Made by a program: the position numbers and the translations under genes | Notes under the pieces: generated by a model | Database searches by the model: none | What the model was told of the DNA's origin: nothing | The model's input: the letters and a program-made list of their open reading frames with translations, nothing else | Assembly: GCA_005877565.1 (NCBI GenBank) | Contig: VBOK01000054.1 | Span: 1 to 15,666 of the forward strand | Source: Nitrospirota bacterium | GTDB taxonomy: Bacteria > Nitrospirota > Nitrospiria > Nitrospirales > NS-4 | Length of the DNA stretch: 15,666 nucleotides | Direction of reading: 5' to 3' | Shown: one piece after another, positions 7,443-14,763 of the stretch | How the letters are laid out: the number at the start of each line of letters is the position of its first letter | Position numbering within the stretch: position 1 is the stretch's first letter

Positions 7443-8510
7443 CTACGGGGTTTCTTTTTCCTTGCCTTTGGCAGAGTTTTTGTTCGCCAATAAGCAGTCT
7501 GGATTCTTGCAATCCTCGAAGGCAAGCGTGGAGGGGTCACGGTACAGCGGCCAACCGCAGATGCAGCGCATCACGATAGCCCCGCATACTTGGCACATCC
7601 ACCCCGACTCAGGACTAGAAGCGCCTTCATGTGGCTTCGTGTGCATGGGAGTCATCTGACCCACATGCCCATTGGGGCACTTCAGTCGCTCTTCTGCCAT
7701 TTCGCTAGCTTCTTTCATCCTAAGCAGCATGCCGACCTGGAGCGCCACCACCAGTCGTTCCGGATCGACGGGCTTCCCCAAAATGTCGACGGATCCCATG
7801 TCGATTGCCAGATTCACCAAGGTATCATCTTCGGTGCTGCTCAACATGATGATTACGCCAGTGTATTTCTTGGTCCGCAATTTCCTCACGATCGCTGGTC
7901 CCCCCATCCCTTGAAGGTCCATGTCTAGAACAATGAGCCGCGGCATTTCCTTGCTCACGAGTTGCAAGGCTGCTGAGCCATCGTGGGCTACTTCTATGTG
8001 AAACCCTCGCTGGGCCAAAAACTGTTTGAGGTATCTGCTGGCGTCTGTGTTGCTGCCTATGAGCAAGACACGATCGTTCTCTAGGACTTTGGACGGGGCA
8101 CGCTTTTCCTTCGGTTTCTCTGCGGATGGTGAAGAAGACTCCGCTTGATCTGGCGGTGGGAGAAACCGCTCCATGGAAGCAACGACGGTGTCGAGCGCGA
8201 GCGTTTTGCTCAGAAAGTCGGTCACGCCCAGCTGGCGGGCCTGCTTTTCTAGGTCATCCGACCCCCACGCGGTCAGAATCATCACGGCGGCGCCGGCATC
8301 GATGGTACGAATCTGGCGCAGCACTTCGATCCCGTTCATCTCCGGCATGCGGAGGTCCAGCAAGGTGAACTGCGGGCGATGCTGAGAAAACAAGTCGAGC
8401 GCCTCGCGCCCGTTGTACGCCGTAAAGACTTCATGGCCGTGACTTCCCAGCACCGTCTTCAGCAGATCGCAAAAGACACGCTCGTCGTCTACGATGAGGA
8501 TCGTTGCCAT
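7443..8510 (-). CDS. Double-receiver response regulator with C-terminal zinc ribbon
   Basis: A 355-residue cytoplasmic signalling protein. ATG at 8510 is chosen because it begins the receiver fold (ILIVDDE) and GAGGGG lies 8-9 bases upstream. Receiver 1 covers 1-118 with Asp8/Asp9, phospho-acceptor Asp52 and Lys102 (SKT rather than the usual KP). Receiver 2 covers about 146-262 with Asp196 and Lys246, but its acidic pair is replaced by Ser153-Asn154 (IGSNTD), so Mg-dependent phosphorylation there is doubtful. The C-terminal part (278-339) carries Cys278, Cys306, Cys309, Cys316, Cys318, Cys334 and Cys339 in CxxC and CxC spacing, a likely zinc-binding module. There is no DNA-binding domain. It is a paralog of the protein at 9709. 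A contact-based output is inferred. Confidence 0.88.
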   Translation of the reverse strand: MATILIVDDERVFCDLLKTVLGSHGHEVFTAYNGREALDLFSQHRPQFTLLDLRMPEMNGIEVLRQIRTIDAGAAVMILTAWGSDDLEKQARQLGVTDFLSKTLALDTVVASMERFLPPPDQAESSSPSAEKPKEKRAPSKVLENDRVLLIGSNTDASRYLKQFLAQRGFHIEVAHDGSAALQLVSKEMPRLIVLDMDLQGMGGPAIVRKLRTKKYTGVIIMLSSTEDDTLVNLAIDMGSVDILGKPVDPERLVVALQVGMLLRMKEASEMAEERLKCPNGHVGQMTPMHTKPHEGASSPESGWMCQVCGAIVMRCICGWPLYRDPSTLAFEDCKNPDCLLANKNSAKGKEKETP

Positions 8511-8807
8511 TTTTCTATTCCCCTCTGACCCAGTCTGGCGGCGGTGACTGAACAGCCCAGTAGTTTCCCGGGGTGTCGAGTTCCACCCCGGTGAGCCAAG
8601 TGTCAATGAGGCTGTTCGATTCTAAATTGTGTGGCGTGAATCTGCAAGGTCAACCGATATCGTTGAACCGCAGATGTGCAATCGCTACGGTGCACAAAAG
8701 ATCTGGCCGTATACTATCTGCCGATGAACGGTTGGGGCTATCAGATTTCTCCCATGTTGTTCAAACCGCGGTAGACTTCGTGATATCATCCCGCATCGGA
8801 GGCTGAT
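8511..8807. other. Divergent intergenic region
   Basis: This 297-base gap separates the minus-strand double-receiver gene from the nuclease gene and should hold promoters for both. TATACT (8710-8715) is a possible rightward -10 element without a good -35. No gene or strong repeat is seen. Confidence 0.4.
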
Positions 8808-9296
8808 ATGCCACGCTGGGTCCTCCTGCCTTTCGTCCTCGCACTCACGCTGCTCCCGCCTGCATTTGCCTTGACGAGCTTCACTGGCCTCGTTGTGGAG
8901 GTCCTCGACGGTGACACCATCGAAGTCCTCCAGCGAGGCAAGGCTGTACGTATCAGCTTGAACGGGATAGATTGCCCCGAGAAAGGACAACCCTACGGGA
9001 AGGCGGCCAAGCGGTTCACCTCCGAGATGACTTTGGGAAAGCCCGTCACCGTAGAGGTGAAGCATCTAGAGAAGGACGGACTCCTCATTGCCGATGTCAT
9101 CTTGCCGGGCGGCTCTGTGCTAAACCAAGAGTTGGTAGGGGCGGGCTTGGCGTGGCGGTCTCAGAAATTCAGCAAAAGTCCTGTCCTCGCCGCCTTGGAA
9201 CAGGAGGCGCGGAAGGCAAAGCGCGGGCTGTGGGCTGATCCTAACCCAGTAGCGCCGTGGTGCTGGAGGAAGCGGCAGAAGGGGCGGGCGTGCTGA
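8808..9296 (+). CDS. Secreted staphylococcal nuclease-like (thermonuclease) protein
   Basis: A 162-residue protein with a Sec-type signal peptide (residues 1 to about 21, PRWVLLPFVLALTLLPPAFA) and an SNase fold from 24 to 143. GGAGG five bases before the ATG supports the start. Visible active-site positions: DGDTI (Asp34), VRI (Arg48, equivalent to Arg35 of S. aureus nuclease), GIDCPEKG (Asp55 and Glu58, equivalent to Asp40 and Glu43). At the place of Arg87 (usually YGRTLA) the sequence is DGLLIA, giving Leu92, so full nuclease activity is uncertain. A basic tail with two Cys ends the protein. It would act outside the cytoplasm. Opposite-strand genes flank it on both sides. Confidence 0.88.
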   Translation: MPRWVLLPFVLALTLLPPAFALTSFTGLVVEVLDGDTIEVLQRGKAVRISLNGIDCPEKGQPYGKAAKRFTSEMTLGKPVTVEVKHLEKDGLLIADVILPGGSVLNQELVGAGLAWRSQKFSKSPVLAALEQEARKAKRGLWADPNPVAPWCWRKRQKGRAC

Positions 9297-9297
9297 C

Positions 9298-9345
9298 GAA
9301 GGCGACTAGCCTGCACGGGCGATGCCGTGTATGGCGGAAGCCTTC
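9298..9345. terminator. Possible bidirectional terminator hairpin between convergent genes
   Basis: GAAGGC (9298-9303) pairs with GCCTTC (9340-9345), enclosing CACGG/CCGTG (9314-9318 and 9325-9329). It lies in the 62-base gap between the ends of the nuclease gene and the convergent small membrane protein gene. There is no T-run, so the call rests on position and pairing only. Confidence 0.35.
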
Positions 9346-9358
9346 AAGACACGGAAGT

Positions 9359-9541
9359 CTAAGCCGCGTGCTTGGTGTCGGGGGCGGATTCTTCAGGACG
9401 TTTTCCGTGAGATCCGAGCTGCCCCTTAGCGGAAGTCTCATCCGTACTGTACGAAAACACTATGGAGAACAGGCACACCGCGAGCATCAACACCAGGCCG
9501 GCCACGATTCCTGTGTATCCCCAAAATCCCAAGTCTGACAT
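9359..9541 (-). CDS. Small single-helix membrane protein (60 aa)
   Basis: A 60-residue protein with one hydrophobic segment at about 7-30 (WGYTGIVAGLVLMLAVCLFS) and a polar, charged tail (TDETSAKGQLGSHGKRPEES). GGGAG four to five bases before the ATG supports it as a real gene. No family is recognised. It resembles small single-span subunits of membrane complexes in size and shape only. It is convergent with the nuclease gene and divergent from the second double-receiver gene. Confidence 0.6.
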   Translation of the reverse strand: MSDLGFWGYTGIVAGLVLMLAVCLFSIVFSYSTDETSAKGQLGSHGKRPEESAPDTKHAA

Positions 9542-9628
9542 GCTTCTCCCTCTTTTCTATGTGGCAGAATGAGCAAACCAAGTGCCAGGCGGCCCTATGC
9601 AAATTTTGTTGTTTTAGATATGTTCTTT

Positions 9629-9688
9629 ACCTACATCACGGTCCTGTAGGTGGAAGTACACCACCGCCTCGTTGAATCCACCACCTAC
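9629..9688 (+). promoter_or_regulatory. Leader with mutually exclusive stems
   Basis: GTAGGTGG (9646-9653) can pair with ACCTAC upstream (9629-9634), with CCACC (9661-9665) or with CCACCTAC (9681-9688). Only one pairing can form at a time. The segment ends 20 bases before the ATG at 9709. It may be a regulatory leader; no known riboswitch class is recognised. Confidence 0.35.
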
Positions 9689-9708
9689 CTTGAGCTACAG
9701 AGAGAGTC

Positions 9709-10467
9709 ATGGCGAGAATTCTAATCGTTGATGATGAGCCCTCGTTCTGCGAGTTCCTAAAGGGGATCTTGAAGAGCTATGGCCATGAAGTGCTCACGGC
9801 GTACACGGGGCGCGACGCTCTCGATACCTTCCAGCAACTGCGCCCTCAGTTTACTTTGTTAGACCTTTATATGCCTGAAATAGGCGGGCTGGAGGTGCTC
9901 AAGCGGATTCATGCACTTGACCCGCACGCCTCCGTCATGATCCTGACCACCTGGGGGTCGGAGGAATTGGAACTGGCTGCGCGACAATTCGGAGCGGTCG
10001 ATTTTCTCAGCAAAACCCTCTCCTTGGACACGATTGTCAGAACCATGGAAGGCATCCTCAATCCTCCCAAAGGCACCCAGCAGCCGAGCCTACAGGCCGA
10101 TACTATCTTGCTGGTGGATGACAACCCCAAAACGCGAGCCCTCTATGCGCACGCCTTGCGGGACAGCGGGTATGAGCTTCGCCTAGCGCCGGACACCTTT
10201 TCCGCGTTGCAAGTGTTGGACAAGGAAAGCCCTGGACTCGTGGTGCTGGACCTGGACATGCCAGAAAGTCTTGCGGTCGAGGTTATACTCCGATTGCGGG
10301 CGCGGAACTACAGGGGAGGCCTCATTCTGCTGACATCCCGCCAGGGCATACTCATGGTGGGCGAAGCCTTACATCTCGGATCGGTTGACATTTTGCACAA
10401 GCCGGTTCAGCAGGAGACGCTACTTCTTGCGGTCCAGGTCGGGCTGATGCCGAGACGTTGGCACTAG
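9709..10467 (+). CDS. Double-receiver response regulator
   Basis: A 252-residue cytoplasmic protein of two receiver domains and nothing else. Receiver 1 (1-118) has Asp8/Asp9, Asp52 and Lys102 (again SKT). Receiver 2 (about 131-247) has an intact acidic pair Asp137/Asp138 (ILLVDDNP), Asp181 (VVLDLDMP) and Lys231 (HKP), so both look able to accept phosphate. It is clearly homologous to the protein at 7443-8510 over its whole length (shared RPQFTLLDL, VMILT, FLSKTL, GSVDIL) but lacks the C-terminal zinc ribbon. The zinc-ribbon gene that follows after 9 bases may supply the equivalent function as a separate protein. The start follows a purine-rich GAGAGAG. Confidence 0.9.
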   Translation: MARILIVDDEPSFCEFLKGILKSYGHEVLTAYTGRDALDTFQQLRPQFTLLDLYMPEIGGLEVLKRIHALDPHASVMILTTWGSEELELAARQFGAVDFLSKTLSLDTIVRTMEGILNPPKGTQQPSLQADTILLVDDNPKTRALYAHALRDSGYELRLAPDTFSALQVLDKESPGLVVLDLDMPESLAVEVILRLRARNYRGGLILLTSRQGILMVGEALHLGSVDILHKPVQQETLLLAVQVGLMPRRWH

Positions 10468-10476
10468 GCTCCACCG

Positions 10477-10815
10477 ATGCCGACCTGTCCAGCCTGTCAC
10501 AAGGAAAGCCGTAAACCCGAGAGACGCCATGACCTGTCCTACATAGTGTTGCGTGCGGTCGGCATCGGCTACTTTCGGTGTGCCCACTGCGACAGATTTT
10601 ATTTCGGCTTCCCATGGTATGGGTGGCAGTGGTTCATCGCGCTCAAGTCTGCGCGCGAAGCTGCTCCTGTCATGCGTTCATGCCCGAACTGCGGTGAAAG
10701 CAAGACGCGCCGCTCACATCGTCAAGGCGTTGTTGAATGGATCATTAGTGTCTTTCTCATCCGTCCGTACCGGTGCATGGCGTGTGGACGTCGCTTTTTT
10801 GCTTTGAAACGGTAG
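10477..10815 (+). CDS. Double zinc-ribbon protein (112 aa)
   Basis: A 112-residue protein with four Cys pairs: CPAC near residue 4, CAHC near 35, CPNC near 69 and CMAC near 100. These should form two zinc ribbons. The stretch between the last two pairs is hydrophobic (VVEWIISVFLIRPYRCMACG) and could contact membrane or protein. The sequence from CPNCG to RRFF matches a small-protein type common in environmental bacteria but of unknown function. It starts 9 bases after the double-receiver gene stop, so the two are very likely one operon. A role as partner or output of that receiver protein is inferred from position and from the fused arrangement in the paralog. Confidence 0.78.
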   Translation: MPTCPACHKESRKPERRHDLSYIVLRAVGIGYFRCAHCDRFYFGFPWYGWQWFIALKSAREAAPVMRSCPNCGESKTRRSHRQGVVEWIISVFLIRPYRCMACGRRFFALKR

Positions 10816-10822
10816 AGGGTGC

Positions 10823-11776
10823 TCATCTGATGGCCACATTCCGCATCAGCACCTGACCTTCCCGCTCGACCACCTCGTAGGACTGGCCAGGTGTGATCCG
10901 AAGTCGGTCGGTGCGTAGTCGGACGGTGAGCCCGCGAGCCGTGTAGCCGGTCGCATGCTTGCGAAGATGGCTTATAACCCGTTGTTTCAATGCGTTCCTC
11001 TGAAACGGTATGCGCTCGCGCCCGGAGAGAGCCAGCGGAATAATCCGATGGTACCCCAGGTTCTCCTGGTCCAGTTGGAGGTATTCAAACCCGATCTCCC
11101 CTTCAGGAAGAAACAGGACCTGTTCTCCGATCTGGGCGGTATTGGCGATCGAGTCGAAGCGAGCCAGTGGAATTTCCTGTTGAGGTCTTGCGGAATCGGC
11201 CAGAAACAGGGCGACAGCCATCGTCCCGATCGCAGCCAGTGCCATCACAGCGTCCCCAGCGCGGGCCAGCAGCCCGTGTCTCCTCATCCCTAGGGCGCGC
11301 CCAGCTAGCCAGCCGAAGACAGCCAAGGCCACAAACGCGAGGCCCAAGAAGAGCCGATGCAACGCCCCTTGTGGGGCAAGCGACCCTGTGGCGGTCACAA
11401 TCCAGACCGAGAACAGCAGGAATGCAGCGCTCCCGAGAAGGTGGACTCCCCACTTGAGGCGTCGCAGGAACGTCCCCTCACTCTTTCTCGTGGAAGCAGT
11501 CCAGAGTCGTACCATCCATGGAATTCCGAGGTCATTTCCGCAAGTGCCGCACTTTCGGCCTGACACAAGCGCTTGTCTCCCGCAGTGGCCACAGGTCATC
11601 ACCCATCGCTGTTCCATCCCCGTTCGCGCGGTTACATACTGCATCCGGATCCGCCACAGAGGAACCAGTATCACGAACACCAGGAGCGTCAGACCGCCGC
11701 CGAAGACCAGCCACGAAACCTGCGAGAGGGACTGACCGAGGCCCTGTTCGATACTTTGGAAGAGCAGTCTCAGCAT
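10823..11776 (-). CDS. Four-helix membrane protein with zinc ribbon
   Basis: A 317-residue protein from the ATG at 11776; the frame extends to 11875 without a better start, and no clear ribosome site is visible. Predicted helices lie at about 23-41, 112-130, 141-160 and 174-193. Between the first and second is a zinc ribbon (TCGHCGRQAL and KCGTCGNDLG, residues 61-84). A soluble C-terminal domain of about 120 residues follows the last helix; it contains a run of Arg-rich beta-like sequence (LTVRLRTDRLRI) and no known motif. Function is unknown. It is convergent with the zinc-ribbon gene, with only 7 bases between the stops. The helices and Cys pattern are plain; the start is less sure. Confidence 0.72.
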   Translation of the reverse strand: MLRLLFQSIEQGLGQSLSQVSWLVFGGGLTLLVFVILVPLWRIRMQYVTARTGMEQRWVMTCGHCGRQALVSGRKCGTCGNDLGIPWMVRLWTASTRKSEGTFLRRLKWGVHLLGSAAFLLFSVWIVTATGSLAPQGALHRLFLGLAFVALAVFGWLAGRALGMRRHGLLARAGDAVMALAAIGTMAVALFLADSARPQQEIPLARFDSIANTAQIGEQVLFLPEGEIGFEYLQLDQENLGYHRIIPLALSGRERIPFQRNALKQRVISHLRKHATGYTARGLTVRLRTDRLRITPGQSYEVVEREGQVLMRNVAIR

Positions 11777-11948
11777 AAAGGCAGGCGTCAACGAACTGGT
11801 ACGCACTCGGCCCGAATTGTCCGCCTTGCTAACTCCAAGCCTACAGGGGGAGGGCTGCCGATTGTGTCCCACCATCTATACGGAATGAATACAGAGTATA
11901 TCCAGAGGGGGCCAAGGGTGCCTGGCGTCATCAGCCGATACCCCTAAT

Positions 11949-11978
11949 TTTTACTTCAATTTTACTTTGATCTTACTT
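11949..11978 (+). promoter_or_regulatory. Three direct repeats at 11-bp period, candidate regulator boxes
   Basis: TTTTACTT at 11949, TTTTACTT at 11960 and TCTTACTT at 11971 are spaced exactly 11 bases apart, about one helical turn. Tandem boxes with this period are the usual pattern for OmpR/PhoB-type response regulators. The repeats overlap the -35 position of the candidate promoter, as expected for an activator site. They lie between divergent genes and could serve either. Confidence 0.5.
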
Positions 11979-11989
11979 GAGGGTATAGC
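11961..11989 (+). promoter_or_regulatory. Candidate promoter for the single-receiver gene
   Basis: TATAGC (11984-11989) is a fair -10 element. Seventeen bases upstream the -35 position reads TTTACT (11961-11966), a weak match that overlaps the direct repeats. Transcription would begin near 11996 and leave a leader of about 100 bases before 12099. Confidence 0.4.
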
Positions 11990-12098
11990 GTTCGCACACC
12001 AAAAGTGGTTTAGTGGTTATGTGTTAAAGGGAAGAGTCAAACATAAGCGACGTTGCTCTCCTTCAAGACGCCCACCGATGCGATCGCTTTGAGGGCAT

Positions 12099-12467
12099 AT
12101 GCCGCGTATTCTAATCGTTGACGACGAACAAGAATTCCGCAAGCTGCTTCGCGCCATGTTGGAGAAGGCAGGCTATGACGTGCTAGAAGCACCTGACGCC
12201 CCAAGGGGATTTGCCCTGTACTGTGAGAATCTTATTGACCTTCTCATCGTTGACCTTGTGATGCCCAAGGTATCGGGTGCTGCTCTCATCCATATGCTCC
12301 GATACAAGTTTCCGGATGCCAAGATCATTGCCATCTCGGGCGGGGGACCAACAGGAAACTTCGACTTCCTCGCCGCCGCCAGAGTGCTCGGCGCCCACCG
12401 CACGTTCCTTAAGCCGTTTAAGCGAATAGAGCTCCTGTCCGCGATCAAGGAGTTAGTCCCAGTCTAA
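12099..12467 (+). CDS. Single-domain response regulator (CheY-like)
   Basis: A 122-residue protein that is one receiver domain: Asp8/Asp9 (ILIVDDE), phospho-acceptor Asp52 (LIVDLVMP), Ser80 (AISGGG) in the Thr/Ser position and Lys105 (LKPF). It has no output domain, so it must act by protein contact or as a phosphate carrier. GAGGG three to four bases upstream of the ATG supports the start. The stop overlaps the stop of the convergent DUF192 gene by four bases. It is more distant from the two double-receiver proteins than they are from each other. Confidence 0.9.
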   Translation: MPRILIVDDEQEFRKLLRAMLEKAGYDVLEAPDAPRGFALYCENLIDLLIVDLVMPKVSGAALIHMLRYKFPDAKIIAISGGGPTGNFDFLAAARVLGAHRTFLKPFKRIELLSAIKELVPV

Positions 12468-12967
12468 TTTTTCTCCTTCGGCAGGTCGAACCGCAGGTTC
12501 ATCCCCTTGGCGAGCTTCTCACGTTTGACCGTCCCTGCCGGCAGTTCGAGCACGTACAAGGCTTCCCTGTTCGGTTTGTATTCCGGGCAGGGATCCTGGC
12601 GGCATCCCGGGACGTTCTCCTCGATATAGACGATCCGCTTGTCCGGTCCCAGCCACAGGATGTCCAGCGCGATCTTCGTGTTCTTCATCCAGAAGGTCCA
12701 CGAGCCGGCTTCCTCGAAGACGAACAGCATGCCCCTGTCGGGAGCCAGCCGGTCCCGGAACATCAGGCCGCTGGCCCGCTTGGCGGGCGTGTCGGCGACT
12801 TCGGCGAAGAGACGGGCCCCGTTGGGATAGGTGACCGTGACTTGGGACACAGTCATCGACTGGGACGCGGGACCGGTCCCTCGGGCGTCTCCCGCGCCCA
12901 ACAGGGCTGCGCCCAACAACCAGGCAACGGCGAGGGTGAGTGACGAATGCATCGGGATGATTATCAT
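12464..12967 (-). CDS. Exported DUF192-family protein
   Basis: A protein of 167 residues from the ATG at 12967, or 162 from the ATG at 12952; neither has a clear ribosome site, so the start is uncertain. An N-terminal hydrophobic segment (SSLTLAVAWLLGAALLGAG) is a probable signal peptide. The DUF192 domain (PF02643) covers about 50-160: VTYPNGARLFAEVADTPAKR, GLMFRDRL, MLFVFEEAGSWTFWMKNT, DILWL, YIEENVPGC. Family members are small secreted or envelope proteins without an established function. The Cys pair in GCRQDPC could form a disulfide. The gene is divergent from the acyl-CoA ligase gene. Confidence 0.88.
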   Translation of the reverse strand: MIIIPMHSSLTLAVAWLLGAALLGAGDARGTGPASQSMTVSQVTVTYPNGARLFAEVADTPAKRASGLMFRDRLAPDRGMLFVFEEAGSWTFWMKNTKIALDILWLGPDKRIVYIEENVPGCRQDPCPEYKPNREALYVLELPAGTVKREKLAKGMNLRFDLPKEKN

Positions 12968-12984
12968 AGGTAAGTTCTGTTGGC

Positions 12985-13014
12985 TTGACAAGGTCGGCGA
13001 GCGTGGGGTACGGT
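12985..13014 (+). promoter_or_regulatory. Candidate promoter of the acyl-CoA ligase gene
   Basis: A perfect TTGACA (12985-12990) is followed after 18 bases by TACGGT (13009-13014), a weak -10 element. The start of transcription would fall at about 13021, which is the ATG itself, suggesting a leaderless message. There is also no ribosome site before this ATG. Confidence 0.4.
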
Positions 13015-13020
13015 GCCGCC

Positions 13021-14748
13021 ATGGAACGGCCCTGGCTCCGGCAATACGAGGCGGGGGTTCCTGCCACCCTCTCATATCCGGACATTCCCCTGCCCCAATT
13101 CTTGATTGACTCGGCCAGCCGGTACCCGGACCGCACGGCGCTGGAGTTTTATGGCCGGCGTATCTCCTACCGCCAGCTCAATACCCTGACGAACCGGTTT
13201 GCGCAAGCCTTGGTCCGCCTGGGCGTCCGCAAAGGCGAACGGGTGGCCTTGATGCTGCCCAATTGCCCCCAGGCGGTCATTGGCTACTTCGGCGCGTTGA
13301 AGGCCGGGGCGTGGGTGGTGGCGACCAATCCCCTGTACGTAGGCACGGAAGTCGCGTACCAGGTGACCGATGCCTGTGCAGAGACGATTATCGCCCTCGA
13401 CCTGTTCTACCCGCGGATCGAAGAGGTGCGCACGCGCACGCCCCTCAAGCGGATCATCCTGACCCGCGTGTCCGACTATCTCCCCTGGCTGAAACGACTC
13501 CTCTATCCCATCAAAGCCCGCCGGCAGGGGCAGTGGCTTGACGTGCAGCGCGTGCCACCCCTCTACGACTTTTGCGCGCTGCTCGAGGCGGCGACGGCGA
13601 AGCCGCCGTCCGTGCCTGTTTCGGTGGACGACATCGCCCTCCTCCAATACACCGGCGGCACGACAGGCGTACCCAAAGGAGCGATGCTCACGCACCGCAA
13701 CCTCGTCGCAAACACGATTCAGTGCCTGCGATGGTTGCAGGGGCTGCGGGACGGCGAAGAGGTCTTTCTCGGCGTGCTGCCCTTCTTTCACATCTATGGC
13801 ATGACCACCTGTCAGAACCTGGCGACCATGCTCGGCAGCACCATCATCCTCCTGCCACGGCTCCAGCCGGACGAAGTGCTCAAGGCGATCGTCGCCCATC
13901 GCGTCACGGTGTTCCCCGGCATCCCGGCGATGTACATGGCGCTGGCGAACCATCCCCGGGCGGGCGATTGCGATCTGACCTCCCTCCGGCTCTGCGTCAG
14001 CGGGGCCGGGCCGCTGTACGCGGAGGTCCAGGACCGCTTCGAGAAACTGACCGGGGCGCGCCTGATCGAGGGATACGGGCTCACCGAAGCCGGTCCCGTG
14101 ACGCATTGTAACCCGATCGTCGGCCGGCGTCACAGCCGGTGCATCGGGCTGCCGCTGCCAGACACCGAGGCGCGGGTGGTGGATCCGGAGACCGGAAACC
14201 CCGTGACCGCTCCGGAAGACGGCGGGGAGTTACAGATTAAGGGGCCGCAGGTCATGAAGGGCTACTGGCGCCAGGGAGCAGAGACGGCGGCGGTGCTGCG
14301 GGACGGCTGGCTCTCGACGGGCGACATGGTCCGGATGGACGAGGACGGGTTTTTCTTCATTCTCGACCGCAAGAAGGATATGATCAAGTCGGGCGGCATG
14401 AATGTCTATCCTCGCGAAGTGGATGAGTGCCTCTGCGGGCATCCGAAGGTCAAAGAGGCCTGCGTCGTCGGCATTCCCCAGGACTTGCGGGGCGAGAAGA
14501 TCAAGGCCTTCGTCGTGCTGAAGGAGGGCATGTCGGCGACCGCGACGGAGCTCCTGGAGTATTGCCGGCAGCGGCTGGCGAAGTTCAAGGTGCCCAAGCA
14601 GGTGGAGTTCCGCGCGGAGTTGCCGAAGACCTTGGTCGGCAAGGTACTGCGCCGGAAGCTGCTCGAAGAGGAAGTGAAGCGTGCGGCCCTCAGGACAGGC
14701 GTCACGAGCGCCGGGTCCGAGGATGAGCCGCAAGGTGACCGTCATTGA
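13021..14748 (+). CDS. fadD: Long-chain fatty acid-CoA ligase (FadD type)
   Basis: Activates fatty acids to acyl-CoA with ATP through an acyl-adenylate. The protein has 575 residues, full length for the family. Motifs seen: P-loop YTGGTTGVPKG near 210-220, GYGLTEAGP near 346, GWLSTGDMV near 427, DRKKDMIKSGG near 445 and the C-terminal catalytic Lys in TLVGKVLRRK near 540. The ATG at 13021 gives the typical opening (ERPWLRQYEAGVPATL); the frame extends 12 codons further but the candidate promoter lies there. The protein is most likely at the inner face of the membrane and feeds beta-oxidation or lipid synthesis. The exact chain-length preference cannot be read, and the gene name is by family resemblance. 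Confidence 0.93.
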   Translation: MERPWLRQYEAGVPATLSYPDIPLPQFLIDSASRYPDRTALEFYGRRISYRQLNTLTNRFAQALVRLGVRKGERVALMLPNCPQAVIGYFGALKAGAWVVATNPLYVGTEVAYQVTDACAETIIALDLFYPRIEEVRTRTPLKRIILTRVSDYLPWLKRLLYPIKARRQGQWLDVQRVPPLYDFCALLEAATAKPPSVPVSVDDIALLQYTGGTTGVPKGAMLTHRNLVANTIQCLRWLQGLRDGEEVFLGVLPFFHIYGMTTCQNLATMLGSTIILLPRLQPDEVLKAIVAHRVTVFPGIPAMYMALANHPRAGDCDLTSLRLCVSGAGPLYAEVQDRFEKLTGARLIEGYGLTEAGPVTHCNPIVGRRHSRCIGLPLPDTEARVVDPETGNPVTAPEDGGELQIKGPQVMKGYWRQGAETAAVLRDGWLSTGDMVRMDEDGFFFILDRKKDMIKSGGMNVYPREVDECLCGHPKVKEACVVGIPQDLRGEKIKAFVVLKEGMSATATELLEYCRQRLAKFKVPKQVEFRAELPKTLVGKVLRRKLLEEEVKRAALRTGVTSAGSEDEPQGDRH

Positions 14749-14763
14749 ATCACGGATTGATCC

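Noticed and set aside
13072..14133. Minus-strand ORF of 353 codons opposite the acyl-CoA ligase
   Set aside because: All ligase motifs are on the plus strand and continuous; the antisense product has no recognisable features. The same holds for the minus-strand ORF at 14230-15018.
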